A stretch of 64,000 nucleotides of DNA from Rotaria macrura. Taxonomy: Eukaryota > Rotifera > Eurotatoria > Philodinida > Philodinidae. The position numbers were made by a program, and so were the translations under genes. The notes beneath the pieces were generated by a model. That model was not told the DNA's origin and searched no databases. It saw only the letters and a list, made by a program, of their open reading frames with translations. The stretch lies in NCBI GenBank assembly GCA_900239685.1, contig OENT01000241.1, positions 89,331 to 153,330 of the forward strand, given 5' to 3'. Shown here piece after piece: positions 43,037 through 56,041 of this stretch; position 1 is the stretch's first letter; each line of letters starts with the position of its first letter.

Positions 43037-45530
43037 AGATTAATACACACAAGAAAGAAAAAGATCGAATCTATAGTCAAATGAAATTAATTGTGAAGAC
43101 ATATTTTTATTGACGATATAAAACTACATTTTTCAAGCAAAACAAACTATTATTTATAAACATCATACATTGTTCGAGGTTATAATCATGCACATTTTGA
43201 TGATTATAGAATATCAACCTTCGATATTTACGTAGAATGTTTTTTATTACACTAATGTTCATCAATGTCAATACGTTCTTGTTAAAACATATGCATGAAA
43301 ATATTGTCCATGTCGTTCTTCTTGCAAGTATGAAGTACGCAACGCGAACTATAAATATATTCTCGACTGAACGAAAAGAAATCGATTTTTATTTAACAAA
43401 ACATGGTGATCTAGAATGACGTAACATGAATATAGGCTATATTTTCCTATCCTCAGGGGCAAAATTTACAAGCAGGGAAGCATAGCGCCACCTCAGTAGA
43501 GCCTATTGAGCCTAAAAGCTCCTAGAGCTGAACCTGGTGGATCAAAATTGTTGAATTTCGGCATGACTGATGGATAGTTTTAGGTAGAGCCCATGGCAAT
43601 CTATATTAGTTTAATCAGTACGTTTCGAATGGTATTGTATGAAATAAATAAACACTACTTAAACAACGCAAGGACATTCGTCTATATTTTGGCAGTAAAA
43701 TGATTTATGATTATTCATTGACATGAGAATAAAATCTGATTGAGACATGGTTTTTTAATCAGATTAGTAACGTCTACATCTAGATTTGTTGTAGTTTGAT
43801 GAAATGTTTGTACTGCATAATACTTAAAGTAGAGCACGTGGCTGTCTAGCAGGTATTAACTAGGCAAATATGAGATTCATCTGATGTCTACTATAGACTA
43901 GGATACAACAAATATGAATTAGATTTTACACTCGATTATGTTTGAGTCTAAATTTTTTTCATATTGTTAATTATCCAGTATTTTCAGAAAATATTATGAT
44001 TGATAATCACTGTATTGTGAGATGAATCGTAGACAATAAATAAGTCTGATCTATATTATTTTATGAGTACTGGTTGGTTGCCATGCAATCGTGTAAAATT
44101 TTCTGTATCAATGATAGGTAAACACTGAAATTCATTTTCGGAGCAATTATTGAGAAGAAGTATTTCAGTGGATGATGGTACTACGGTAACATTCATTCAA
44201 GTTGTTTCTGAACATAGTTCTACAGAAAAATGAAGACGAACTCAGTCTTCCTAATCAAAAAGGCATATATAATGCTGAACTCTCAAAGGTTCTTTTGACT
44301 GGCGAAGAATAGAATTAGAATCATCTTGAAGATTTTAGCAAAGCTCAAATCAGATTGTAAGTGTTAGTAACGACTAATGAAAATAAAAATAAAAAATTTG
44401 ATGACATAACTTTGTTTCATGAAAATACTTTGATGTTTAAAAACGAATTTGATACAAATCAATGAAGTTCTCTGTTAAAAAAGAATGAGAAAAAATAGGA
44501 CTACTCCACTCTATGGCTATCTATGTATGGTTGGATTTTTTACGCATATAATCTCTGTCGATATTTGTGAATCAGTCAGCAACAATAATAATTCTGTATT
44601 GATCCATCCAAAACCCATCTTTTATTTCATTTATACACAGACTGAATGTGGTTAGTATCTTCAAGTGAAAATGAGATTGGTCTTTGAATTTAAAAGAAGA
44701 AAAGCAAATACTATAGGCATGTCTTAAGGATAATTAAACGAAATTAGAAAAAAAAAAGCAGACTTACTGCGTCCGCAGTTAGAAAGTCAGATAACTTGTT
44801 GTACTGCACAAAAAACTGTTCCTCATGGATTTGTATCTTGCCAGAAGAGTACAGAACTCAGCGATATGGATGTTCAAGTATCTTGTAAATCCTCAGACAA
44901 GTTAAACAGTATGCAATAGAGTTTTAGATTACTTTAAATTAATTTTGTCCTTCAATGTCATGTTTGCTCAAGAAAAAATTGAAGCTTGAATGAATTTTTC
45001 TCTTTAGGGTTGAGAAGGAAAAAAATGTACTAATGTAACGTTCCCATATTTTGTATCTTAAATACGAACTTCAAACTATATGTGCGACTCATACAACTCA
45101 ACGAACAACAAGGAAGATATCTTAAAGTTATCTATGTAAGATTAGTTCTCGGACGTCCGATAGGTAAAATTGAGACTATACCTTGTTTTCTTAATAGTAC
45201 TATTTTACTCAATCATCCGTTAGTCTTATCAAGTGAAATGTCTATTTTTTTCCCAATATTGCTTATACATACAAGTGTTAAATTCAAATCAGTTTACAGT
45301 TTTTCCTTCTTATTCTAAAACGAGTAAATATTCTCTCGACAGATGTCACTTATGAAAGTAAAATTTATAATGACGAGGCAGATGAGACATGGTTTATGGC
45401 GACAAAGAACAAAGCCATAATGTAGAATCTCAACATAACTTTACGTTGTATATATAGAGGTCAATACGATTCAATTGTTTCGGCGACGAAAAAAAAAGAA
45501 GTCTACTCATTTAAAACCCATCAAGAAAAA
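43037..45530. other. Intergenic, no feature recognised
   Basis: About 2.5 kb between the ankyrin/SOCS gene and the coiled-coil gene, both on the plus strand. Open frames are short and look like chance. No repeat with clear arms or RNA gene was identified. Confidence 0.5.
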
Positions 45531-48500
45531 ATGAAAAAAGGCTCGATATTCGCTGGTAAAAAAGGTCCTTTGACTAATACTGGTTATGGTACACCAGTAA
45601 ATATTTCATCAACTTCAACATCATTTTTTGATAATAGTCTTCAACAAATGTCGCATAATCCACTGGGAGCATCTAGAAATTGGCAAGCAACACCAATAAA
45701 TTCGCATCGATTTCCTACACCTCATTTTCAATCACAACAACCCACTTCAACATCTAGTATTCGAACACATCCATTAGCTTCATCTAATATTGCAGCGAAT
45801 ACGCCAAATTCAAATATTATCAATCGAGTTAAACCCTATACACTTCAAGGTCTCGTCGAAAATCTTAATGAAGTAAAAGAAGAAGAAAAAAATGCATACA
45901 TAAATCGTTTTGTTTTTCTAAATTATCCGAACTATTCTATTCTATTTCAAGCTACTTGCCGAACTTGCTGTACCACATTCCATGCGTTATGATACCAAGT
46001 ATGGTTTTGAAGATATTCTTACTGTACTCGATGTAAAAATAATTTTTATGAGTTTTTTTATCTCTCATATAAAATTCTAATATATTCATATGTTTAGCAT
46101 TTAACAAACCCATCACGTTATGAAACTCAACGCTTTCAACCATTTCCACCATTACCTCAATCAACGAAACCCGGTGGAAAAATATCGTTAACCGATCGTT
46201 GGGCATATCTAAAACAGGTTCTATTATTCTATCGTCTGTCGAATATGGAACAATTAACACGTATTAAACCTGAACGTGTTATGGCACATGATCATACGAT
46301 GTATATGATTGAATTACTAATACAATTAGTAACATGTGTACTTAAAAGTCAGCAGGAACAAGAACGTACAGCAGCAAATAATTATCTAATTGAATTTAAA
46401 GTATTAATGCGACAAATGTTTTGGATTGGACGGCATGATCCATCAGTAATGAAAGAATCTATGTATGAATTACGACATCATGTCTATGCAAAAGATAATC
46501 TTGAAATAGTTGATCGAATACAACACGAAAAACAAATGAATGAAATGACTATTGAACGTGATCAATTAAAACAACAAGTAATTGAATAAACGAAACACAT
46601 ATAAATTATTGATAGGTTGTCTGATTTTAATATCCGAAGAGAAAACTTTAGTTTGCCTCCAACGAGTATATTCTTATTCAGTCGAAAGGTCTGTTTCTAT
46701 TGCCATTTGCATAGGCCAAAGTAAATGTCGAGGTTCTTTTTGCTTTGTTTAATTCGTTTAGGAGACCATAGGGATATATTTTAATTGTTCGACACTTCTT
46801 ATGAATTCGATGGGACTAGGAAAATATTGAAGAGTGAATATCCATAGGCATGATGTTATTTTTATTTATCATAAGACGAACATAAATTTCACTGGTTTTT
46901 AATCTGCATTACTGTTCACCGAAAGGATCTCTACTGGTTTATGCATTATTCAGACCTATGACTTCTACCAATCTTATCTTAGCAATGTAATATTATTAGA
47001 GATCTCTTTCAAACTGCAAACCTATGTTCATGACAGCACTTGTACATATGAGAGAGTAAATATTTTCTTCTCTTGCTCACTTCCAGGTGAGTTCTACTGG
47101 ATCCAGTACCGCATGAGCGAGACGGAAAAAAGGTGATCTCGCAGTTCCCTACCTACATTAGATCCTGTATACGAAAAAGTGAGGACAGCGCCCAAGGGTT
47201 AAACAACGAAAAAAAAAATGAACTCCTTACATCTTACAAAAATCGATTCTTGTTTGAATGTAAATTTTGCATCTTGTATTCCGTTTTGATTTTTTCGAAT
47301 AATTACTAATGTTCTGCTTCGTCCTTGAAAATGTTCGACGTCTTGTAAAATTTTTATTTCCATTAAATGAATACGGTTGAAATCAGTTCATCGGAGAAAA
47401 AGAATACTAACAGATTGACAGTTTATATGGACGTAGCGGATTACTGTCAAGTGTTGCCATGGTTTCAAACAAATTGACTATTCTATTCTACAATGATAGA
47501 TGTATATCGATTCCTTTTCTAATGATTGTCCGTTTTTGTTTCATTATAGTTTGAAGAATTGAGAAAAACGCGTACTGATCTTGAAAATGAATGTACAATA
47601 TTAACAACAACAAATGAGAATGATATTATTGAATTTACACGAAAACAAGAGGATGCATCAGATGAACATTCAAAACTAATGGAATTAGTACAAATTGTCG
47701 AACAAAAAGGTATATAAATCAATAGACTCGTAGTAGAATTTTTCAATTTTCATTTTCTATTAAGAAATGGATAAAAAACATTTAACGGATCGTAATCAAT
47801 TATTATCCGATAAACTATTTAGTCAACAAACCGATGTTGAATTACAACGTCATGTTCGTTCCAATAATGAACTTAAACAACAACATGAAGTTCTTCTTTC
47901 TACATTATTACTTGAACAACAATTACATACAACAGCAGCTAACGAACATAAACGACTTGTTAAAGAAGTAAATTAAATTTTCAACCATATATACAATTAG
48001 ACAACGATTGGATTTCTATCTGATATAGTTAAGATGAGAAATGAATAGAAATATTTCAATGAACATAGAAACTATAAAACGAACTCATTAAGTACATGCC
48101 CATAGAGAAATACATAAGATGACATTTATGTCAAATGAAATGCATAATAGACTATGAGCTTACAGAGTGCAATCGTCACGATGCATTCTCATCCTTTTGT
48201 AATCTTAATTGTTCGCATGAAAAAGAATAATCAAATTCATTTTGTTGTAAAGAAAATATAGTCTAACTTGATAATCTTCTCTAACAATTCACTATATCAT
48301 GTGTTGCATGTTAAAAGAAATGTAACTATGAAGGAAATTACAATAGTAATTTTACGTGCTAGTGTCGACTTTGATAAATATTGATATTTATCTAGTACAA
48401 GAAAAGAATAGTCATAAATCAACTGTTGATAATGTGACGTGAGAAATTATAAAGAAATCTTTTGCTTTAATTTTATCGTTTGTCAGTTAGAATAATCATG

Positions 48501-50835
48501 ATTCTATTAGGTTCGATGGATATAGATATTTTCAGTAAGAAAAATATTGTACTCGTACAACAAATTCTTCTACTATGACACGTATCGACCAATCATCGTA
48601 GATCCAAAGATTACAGTACACAAGAGATACGACCAATCCATATCAGTCTTTTAGTATACAACAGAACACATCATCGTAGTATATACGATGAGTTAAAAGT
48701 CTTGTATATCTCTTCAAGGACAGAAATGTAATTGGAAGCTTGATGTTTTCCTTGGAAAATATAGATCCCATCTAAGGTTTTGTTCGTCTCCTACTTCGAT
48801 AATTCGTTTACTCTAGAGCTTTCGATCATAGAAGAATGCGTCACAATTCTAGTTGATAAGTCAATTAAATTTGCTATGGAAAAAAGAAACGTGTATATTA
48901 GATCTAAAAAAGTGATGAAATTTTTCTCATATCTCTGCGGTTTTCTTTTCATTTGCAAAAATTGAAAAAAATACTTTTGTGTTGACTAATTATCATTACC
49001 CTTTATCTATAGATTTAAAATTTAACTACTCGAATTCACGTTAATCATTGAGCGTGAAATAGATTCGACTTTTTTTCTTAATTAAGAATTTTTATAGCTA
49101 TTCAAACTTTCGATCTAAAGTTGAATAATGAGGACATTGTGTAATCTACGTACGATTGTAAATATAGTTGATTTTTCCACATGGGTAAAATACCTTCCCT
49201 AACACTTCTCGTTTATTCAACTTTAATTTTACACAATGAATTCTTCTAGCACTAGCAAATATCTCGCTAATCATATGAAAAAAAAAACATCTGAGATAAT
49301 AGAATCGACTGTAAGAGCGGCGTCTCTGATGAAATTTTCAACAACGAAATGTGCCGTTCGAAACCCAGTTGACATGAATAGAGATGAGTTCAATACTCGT
49401 ATAAGATTCATTCGGATAGAATTTCGTCGGTGTTTATCCCTTTACGGCAGGCTATTTGAAAAACGCCGTACCCCTATAGGGGCAAATATTGCCATATGGC
49501 AACATCCGGCCGGAAAGGGTTATAAAAAAAAACATCCTATACAATCCTACTGGAGCCGATTAATCTATGCCGAACGTGTTCAATTACATGCATATTGACA
49601 GTCCATTACATCACTATACAAATGCCAGAATAACTTAATTGTCTAAGTAATTTGTCTGTCATTTATTTATTTTTTCTATTCATTTCCTAGCACATTTTTA
49701 CATTTGCTTGCCGTTCAAACATTCGATAACATTTTGTTTCTACGTAGATTTATTTGTTTCATTTTTAGTTACAAGAATGTCTTGGTAAATATCAAATACT
49801 TCTCAGTGCTTATAAACACAAGGCACCACGACCACCATCAACAGCTGTTGACTTTGATTTGAGTGACATTATTGGTGATACAACATCGAATATAAATAAT
49901 GATTCTGTTAAACAAGCACAAATTGCTATTGAAAATTTATCGAAAGAAATCATAGCACAAGAAATTTTATTAACACAACGTCATCGTGATCTTGAACAAG
50001 ATTCCAAACAGGTATGAGAAATAATTTTCCATTTTCAAAGGATAATAATTGTTTTCTATTAGAAAATTGAAGAACTTCAAGCTGCAGAACGTGAATGGAA
50101 ATCAGCTGCTAAAAGTGGTCAACGCCGTGCAGCACAACAAAATGAATTGAGCCGTTTTCAACAAGAGGTTCGTTCACTGGCAACAAAAATTGTCGATCTT
50201 GAACGACGAATTGAAGAAAAAAAAGCATCAACAATTGAATTAAAAAAAGACTTCGATCGAGTAACGAAAACAAAAAACGAAACCATATTCTTCTTTGCCT
50301 TCAACATTCATTTTAAATCTAGATTAAATCTGGTATTGTTGAATTACTAGCACGTTTTGAATCCATCGAAACAAATTATACGAATAAAGAAGAAGAAATT
50401 CGTTCTCATTTATCATGGTTCATATCGGATCAAACACAACTAGCTAAGATCTATCGACGTGATGTTGATGAATTGAAACGTTTACAACAAGAACATTTAA
50501 CGAAATTAGATATTAATTCAAATACATTATCATTCGATGAACTTCTACAACAACAAATCAATAAATATTATCTATATCGAAATTCAGATGAAGATGAAGA
50601 TGATGATGAAATAGATAATCATAAACTAAAATTAATATATGAATTAGATAAATTACATGATGAACATGTTTCATGGTTAAAAACAAAGAAAAAAGATTCG
50701 AAAGTTACGGCACCTATTATCGAACGATTACGTATGTTTGATTAGAATTCTTTTTCGATCACATAATTCTCTTCCTTTTTTGTTTTTATTTCAGAGGAAC
50801 TCTACGATCATCTCCCAATACTTGATGTTAAATAA
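45531..50835 (+). CDS. Coiled-coil protein of unknown function
   Basis: Nine exons: 45531-45872, 45952-46032, 46098-46577, 47550-47709, 47765-47967, 49769-50011, 50063-50260, 50323-50731, 50795-50835; 718 aa with matching phases. Residues 1-115 are Ser/Thr/Asn/Pro-rich and basic (MKKGSIFAGKKGPLTNTGYG), probably disordered. Residues about 115-280 form a compact, mostly helical region with hydrophobic stretches (FEDILTVLDHL, DRWAYLKQVLLFYRL, MYMIELLIQLVTCVL). The rest is long coiled coil rich in E, K, Q and L, with an Asp/Glu run (DEDEDDDE) near residue 670. The last intron lets the protein skip a stop at 50743 and end in LPILDVK. A disordered basic head, helical globule and long coil is common in kinetochore, centrosome and ciliary proteins, but I recognise no family. 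Introns 3 (1.0 kb) and 5 (1.8 kb) are long. Confidence 0.85.
49236..49598 (+). other. GC-richer block with open frame inside intron 5
   Basis: An open frame of 120 codons with an ATG lies within the 1.8-kb intron of the coiled-coil gene. Its second half (49440-49570) is clearly more GC-rich than the intron and contains short palindromes (CCCCTATAGGGG, TTGCCATATGGCAA, CCGGCCGG). The predicted peptide is basic and matches nothing I know. It is more likely part of an inserted repeat than a gene. Confidence 0.3.
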
Positions 50836-51155
50836 AAATGCATTTATTATGTCAGATATATATATATAAACATCGAATTGTTTGTCTTGTTTTTTTTTAT
50901 ATTGTATATTCTCTATTATGGCATGTCAGATAAATGAAATTAGTTATTATGTTTAAAACATATTGTAAAGCATTGATTTTTGTTAAAAAATAACAATTGT
51001 TATTAGTTTCAGATAGATTTTCATAAAAACTCGAAAATAACGGCATAGATGAAATTCTTACAGTAGTAATAAATTCTTATTCGTGTAAATGAAAGTATCA
51101 TTTTTTCTTTCATAGAATTTACTTTTTCTGGTAAACAACAATAATATATAGAACA

Positions 51156-53887
51156 ATGAACGACTCCGACGAAGACATTGATCCAGTTACGGGTCCCGTA
51201 GCTGATCTGATGGCCGAACATCATCTCTCATCCACAACAACAAACATACAAAAACCGATACAATCAATCGAAATACTTGATCGAAAAATGGATATTCTCG
51301 ATTATTTTGCATTTTTTAATATTCATTTACTTTTTCAAGACGTCTTCAATTATATGCTCAATATTCATTGGTATAACTATATGAAGGAAATTTTCCCGAA
51401 TAGTGAACAAGAAATCATACCTTATCATTCTTTACGAATCTATTCATCAGTAAAAAAATTATTGCTTTTTTCTTTTGTAAGTATAGGACATTACTTCAAT
51501 TTTGTTTTCTTTGACTATCTATCAATCAAGCATTCAACTGGTATTAAGAACTAACTATGCTTCTTTCATAATTCATTTCTTCCTCATGAGATTTAAGCTA
51601 ATAGATGTTTTCGTGAAATCTATGTAGATTTGCAGTACCAATTCTTGAATTACTGTTATTATTTCGAAAAAGCAAGGTTTAGGAAGAAACCAAATGAGGT
51701 GACGAGTGGGGGAGTGGGTGATGAATGCAGTGGTTTGCAGTGATGTGAAAAGTCATCTGCAGTGATATTTTTATCAAAATCTTCGTATCTTCACTCGCTC
51801 ATTCCTATTAGATCCCTGAACGTGATAGCGAAGTTCATTGCCTATGTCAACGTCTCGTTATCTAATTTCACCGATACCTTCCATCTCACAATTATCTGCA
51901 ATCTAATTAATGTACACTCTTACCACATAAAGCCTTTCTAACAAGTAATTTATTCGACACTTCAGTTCAAAATTACATTTTTTTTCTTGGATATTCTGTT
52001 TTTCTAAGATTCTTTACGTCCACATTTGGACACCGTACTCCAGCCACGATCATTTCATGAAAGGTGAATTCTATATTCTAGTCACAAAACGACTGAGTCA
52101 ACAAGTATTTCCAATGACTCGATATTCGAAATCGTCGGTTAAATGTACTCAAGTTGATCTTGTCTACAATAATATGAATCTACACGTGTTGATATAATTC
52201 AATTTTGTGAAGTATCGATACACGAAAATTACAAAATATTGTACTGAGCATGGTCATTGTACTCGAATACTACTGCTGTATTTCTTTTCTTTTTCAATAT
52301 CCATGACGACTTCATTCTCTTTTCTCATGTGCCCTTTTCATTTTTCACTATAGCGCAATACATAAGAGATGATTTTTTTTGCACGTTCTGCGCATGAATG
52401 ATCGAGCATAGATTGTGCTCGTAGTAGTAATTGTGACTAGCCGTAGGGACCAGAAATCAGCGACCATTGTTCATCATAATGATGCACTCCCGTAGAGAGG
52501 TATAACCATTCGACTACACTATTAAAGTATTCTACTGATCAAATCTTTACGTGTATATTTTTGTTATCGTTTGAAGATTTATACCATCATAACTCTGCCA
52601 TTACCGTATCTATGTCATTTTATACTCATTATTTACATATTCTATGTGATTATTGTTGATTTTCTATTCCCAATTTCAATTTATTATACATGGTTTCATT
52701 GTTTAAAATCGATTCGTTTGTTTTTAAATACAATTCAAATTCATCAACAATGGCTATTAAACATTCAAGGTTTTCAATTGATACGACCAACATCATCATT
52801 ATTTGAAAATCAATTGTATGAACTTCGTCGTCGAATATTCGAAGAATTACGACAACATTTTCTCGTTGTTCGTCAAATAGCTCGAAAATATTCTATAGAA
52901 AATGAACAATTAATTTGTTATATTGATTTAAATGAATTTGGTTTATTAATAATAGAAAAAAATAATTCAGATTTTAGTAAAATAACAAATCAATATGATC
53001 AAACAGCAATAAATTCTTTATTAAAATTATGTCATTTACAAATCAATGAATGTATACAATTAATACATATCAATCGGCCAAAATCCTATTGGATATTTTA
53101 TAACTATAATAAAATCTTATTAAAATCTATTGAAAATTTAAATCAAATAAAACAACATTGTTCGATTATGTTTGATCCTATTGATAATGGAAAAATTTCA
53201 TCAAAAAAATTAACATCATCATACTTTTTACTTCGTTCAAATTGTGAGCAATTATTTGAAATGAATGAAAAAAATTCCATAAATAATGAACAATTAAAAC
53301 GCATCATACAAGATCTTAAAACAGTTGTCTATTCACTTGAAGCTATACAAGCGAAACCCATAGCATCGATGAATCAATCAAATATAGAAGAAACATTATC
53401 GAATGATAATACGACAACAAATATAACAAGTTATCATCGTTTCGATGATCAAATAAATGAATCTGTTGATGAAATTCTTATATGTGATACAGGAAAATTA
53501 AATAACACAAATGATGATATGAGTGAAAATATGTTAGATATGGATAATTATGATCAGAAAATTTTACGTGAACAAACAAATCATCTGATGAAAGAGCTTC
53601 AAATAGCTATACAAGGTAAAAAACAAGAATGGAATGAGCGTGAACAACGTCTATTAGGAAACATTGAAGAAAATAATGATAACAATGAACAACAAATGCC
53701 AGAGAATAACAACGAAAAATTATTTGATAATCAATCATTTGAAAAAATACTTCCAACAACAAATACAATATCCATGTTAGATGAACTTAAACATACATTC
53801 GTATTAAATAAAGCAAAAATTAATATTCACGAAGATGTATTTGGAGAGGATGAACAAGAGACTTTTGACGATGATGAAGATGAATAA
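51156..53887 (+). CDS. VEZT: Vezatin-like adherens-junction membrane protein
   Basis: Vezatin is a membrane protein that links myosin VIIA to the cadherin-catenin complex. Two exons: 51156-51476 and 52577-53887 (phase 0); 543 aa, shorter than the vertebrate form. The N-terminus is acidic (MNDSDEDID). A long hydrophobic region at about residues 108-150 (LCHFILIIYIFYVIIVDFLF) gives the expected pair of membrane segments. The following block, QLYELRRRIFEELRQHF through CYIDLNEFGLLIIEK, resembles the core vezatin domain. The C-terminus has the short conserved tail seen in vezatin (LDELKHTFVLNKAK, then an acidic FGEDEQETFDDDEDE end). The 1.1-kb intron join rests on a good donor (TTT|GTAAGT) but a plain acceptor (TTGAAG), so the exact join and any extra small exon are uncertain. 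Confidence 0.75.
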
Positions 53888-56041
53888 AATTCTTATATGA
53901 CCAATTGGGATTGGGATTTATTTAAATATATGTATATGTTCTTTTTTTAATATTGGTTCATAAAAACAAGTAAGATGTATCAAAAGAGAACTATTTTATC
54001 ACGATAAAGTTACAAATTACCGAATATTCAACATACTATTGTCGATTCAAAAATACAATTAACTCGGTTGTATCGTAAATAACTCGAGTTAAGAAGTAGC
54101 TAGCGATCTATGGTTTTCAGCATTTGAAATATGAGAATTTATTTTATCAATCAGCGTGAAAATCAAACTACCAAGTTGTAGCCAGTTTCAACGGTGCTGA
54201 AGATGGTTGCATCATTTCTATTTTAAAGCAACATAAACAGTAAAATTTCAGTCTTCATCAAGTTCTACGAGGAAACAATCGATTTTTAGTGTAGCTTTAA
54301 AATAGAAAACAAATGATTTGATCGTCTTCAATGCGGTTGAAATTGACTGCAGATTGATCGTTCAATAAAATTAGTTGACATCTTTCGAATACTGAAAACT
54401 GCAGATCAGTAGCTACTTCTTAAGTCGAGTTATTTACGATACAATCGAGTTAATTGAAACAAGGTCAGTTTACCTGACTCCAACGATCCATTTTATATTT
54501 GACGAAGTTTTCGTAAAAAACTTCCCGACTATTGATTTATTCATTATTAAACCAAGTTCACTATATTTGAGATCTAACTAAACGACAACGAATATTTATT
54601 TTTACTGTGATTCTATTTTAATTGTGAATACACTTTTGAATTAGAAAAGGGGTATTATAGAATTGATTTTAAGCACTAAAATAATTTTATATCGAAAAAG
54701 AAATTAATGTTAAATTCTAAATTCTTTGAATAAATGCCAAACTATGCCGGGTTGTATGCTTAATCTCGAATTTTTTCTTGTTCGAAAGTAATCTACGTAC
54801 TAAGGGAAGTATACGATCAAACACGTCTAAATAGTGCTCTTTCTCATTTAGTTCATTCATATCTTCTTAAGAGCAATTGATATCCCTCAAAGCTGATAGT
54901 TCTATTAGAACAAAAAGAATTTAAACTTCTCACTTAGTTTAACTCAGCGGTTAAGATTAGATTTCTATAAATTCACCTTTTTGGTTAGAACCCAATCTGT
55001 CTTGTTCAAGATAGTTTGCAAATAGGAACTTATCAATTTGCAAAAACATTTTTTTGCAATAGTTTGATTAATGGTGACAATATTGCCTAACATTGTTGGA
55101 GATTCGTTCAAAAGCTTATGTATCGCATGATAGACTAGAAGCTTTGCGAAAACGATGAATACTCTTTGATTGAGATTAGTAAGTGGAAAATGTATGCGCT
55201 ATACTCTATGTTGTTGGGAAAGTCCTTTTCGAAATTTTTGCTAGACTATGATGAATCATTTTTCACTAGTAGACATAGTACTAGTGATGAAAATGTTTCT
55301 TCTATGGAATGCATTTCCATCGAATTGAGTGTCTCACTTGCAAACCAAGAGCTTTCAGATATTCACTACTGTTAATGTGTGCTGACTGATTCAAGAGCCT
55401 ATGCATGGTTGTAACCATCGAAAATCTGATCAGAATTTTCTCTTGTATTTTTCATGATCGTTGGATAGAGCTCGTTGAGTCACGTAGGAATAGTTGTGTT
55501 TCATATTATTAAAAATTATTTGTAGTATAAGCTAACGAAAATTGGATATTAAATTTTATTTCTGTCATATTTGTTAATAACCATGGCTTCGGCTTATTTT
55601 TTCCTATGTATCTTAGCGAACTATATCCAACGATCATGGAAAAAAAGAAACAAAAGAAAGTTACGATGAAATTTCTAATATTGGTCATCATACATAGGCT
55701 CTTAAAACTTGAAAATATCTCGGTTAGCACAAGTAAAATGTATGTAATATTGAAAAAACTGTTAGCTTGACGATGAGACCTTCGATACGATGGAAATATT
55801 TCAAGTTGTTTTAACTGACAACGAAAACACCTCTCCGTTGTAAGTATGAAGCTAGAAATAATTAGAGTTGTCGATGTTTTATCTAGTGAACATATTCGTT
55901 AATCGGTAGGCATCTTTAAATGAATGAATTTGTATTATGTTTGTTTTACAAATGTATATTGATAGTATTAATTTGATTTTAGATAGAGTAAACGTAGATT
56001 TACAAGAAGATAAAAAAAGGAGTAAAATAATCGAGAAGAAA
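53888..56041. other. Intergenic between vezatin-like gene and nicalin
   Basis: Both genes are on the plus strand. A foldback element occupies 54057-54455. The remainder has only short chance open frames. An open frame continues upstream of the nicalin start to 55937, but the family begins at 56042. Confidence 0.5.
54057..54455. repeat. Foldback element (399 nt)
   Basis: The outer 50 nt are near-identical inverted repeats. AATTAACTCG at 54057 pairs with CGAGTTAATT ending at 54455, followed inward by TTGTATCGTAAATAACTCGA and TTAAGAAGTAGCTA. Pairing continues more loosely (GGTTTTCAGCATTTGAAA; AGTTTCAAC), so nearly the whole unit folds back. There is no coding frame. It is well away from both neighbouring reading frames. 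Confidence 0.82.

Noticed and set aside
55937..56041. Upstream in-frame ATG extending nicalin by 35 residues
   Set aside because: The family begins at the equivalent of ATG 56042, directly before the membrane segment; the extension is polar and unmatched.
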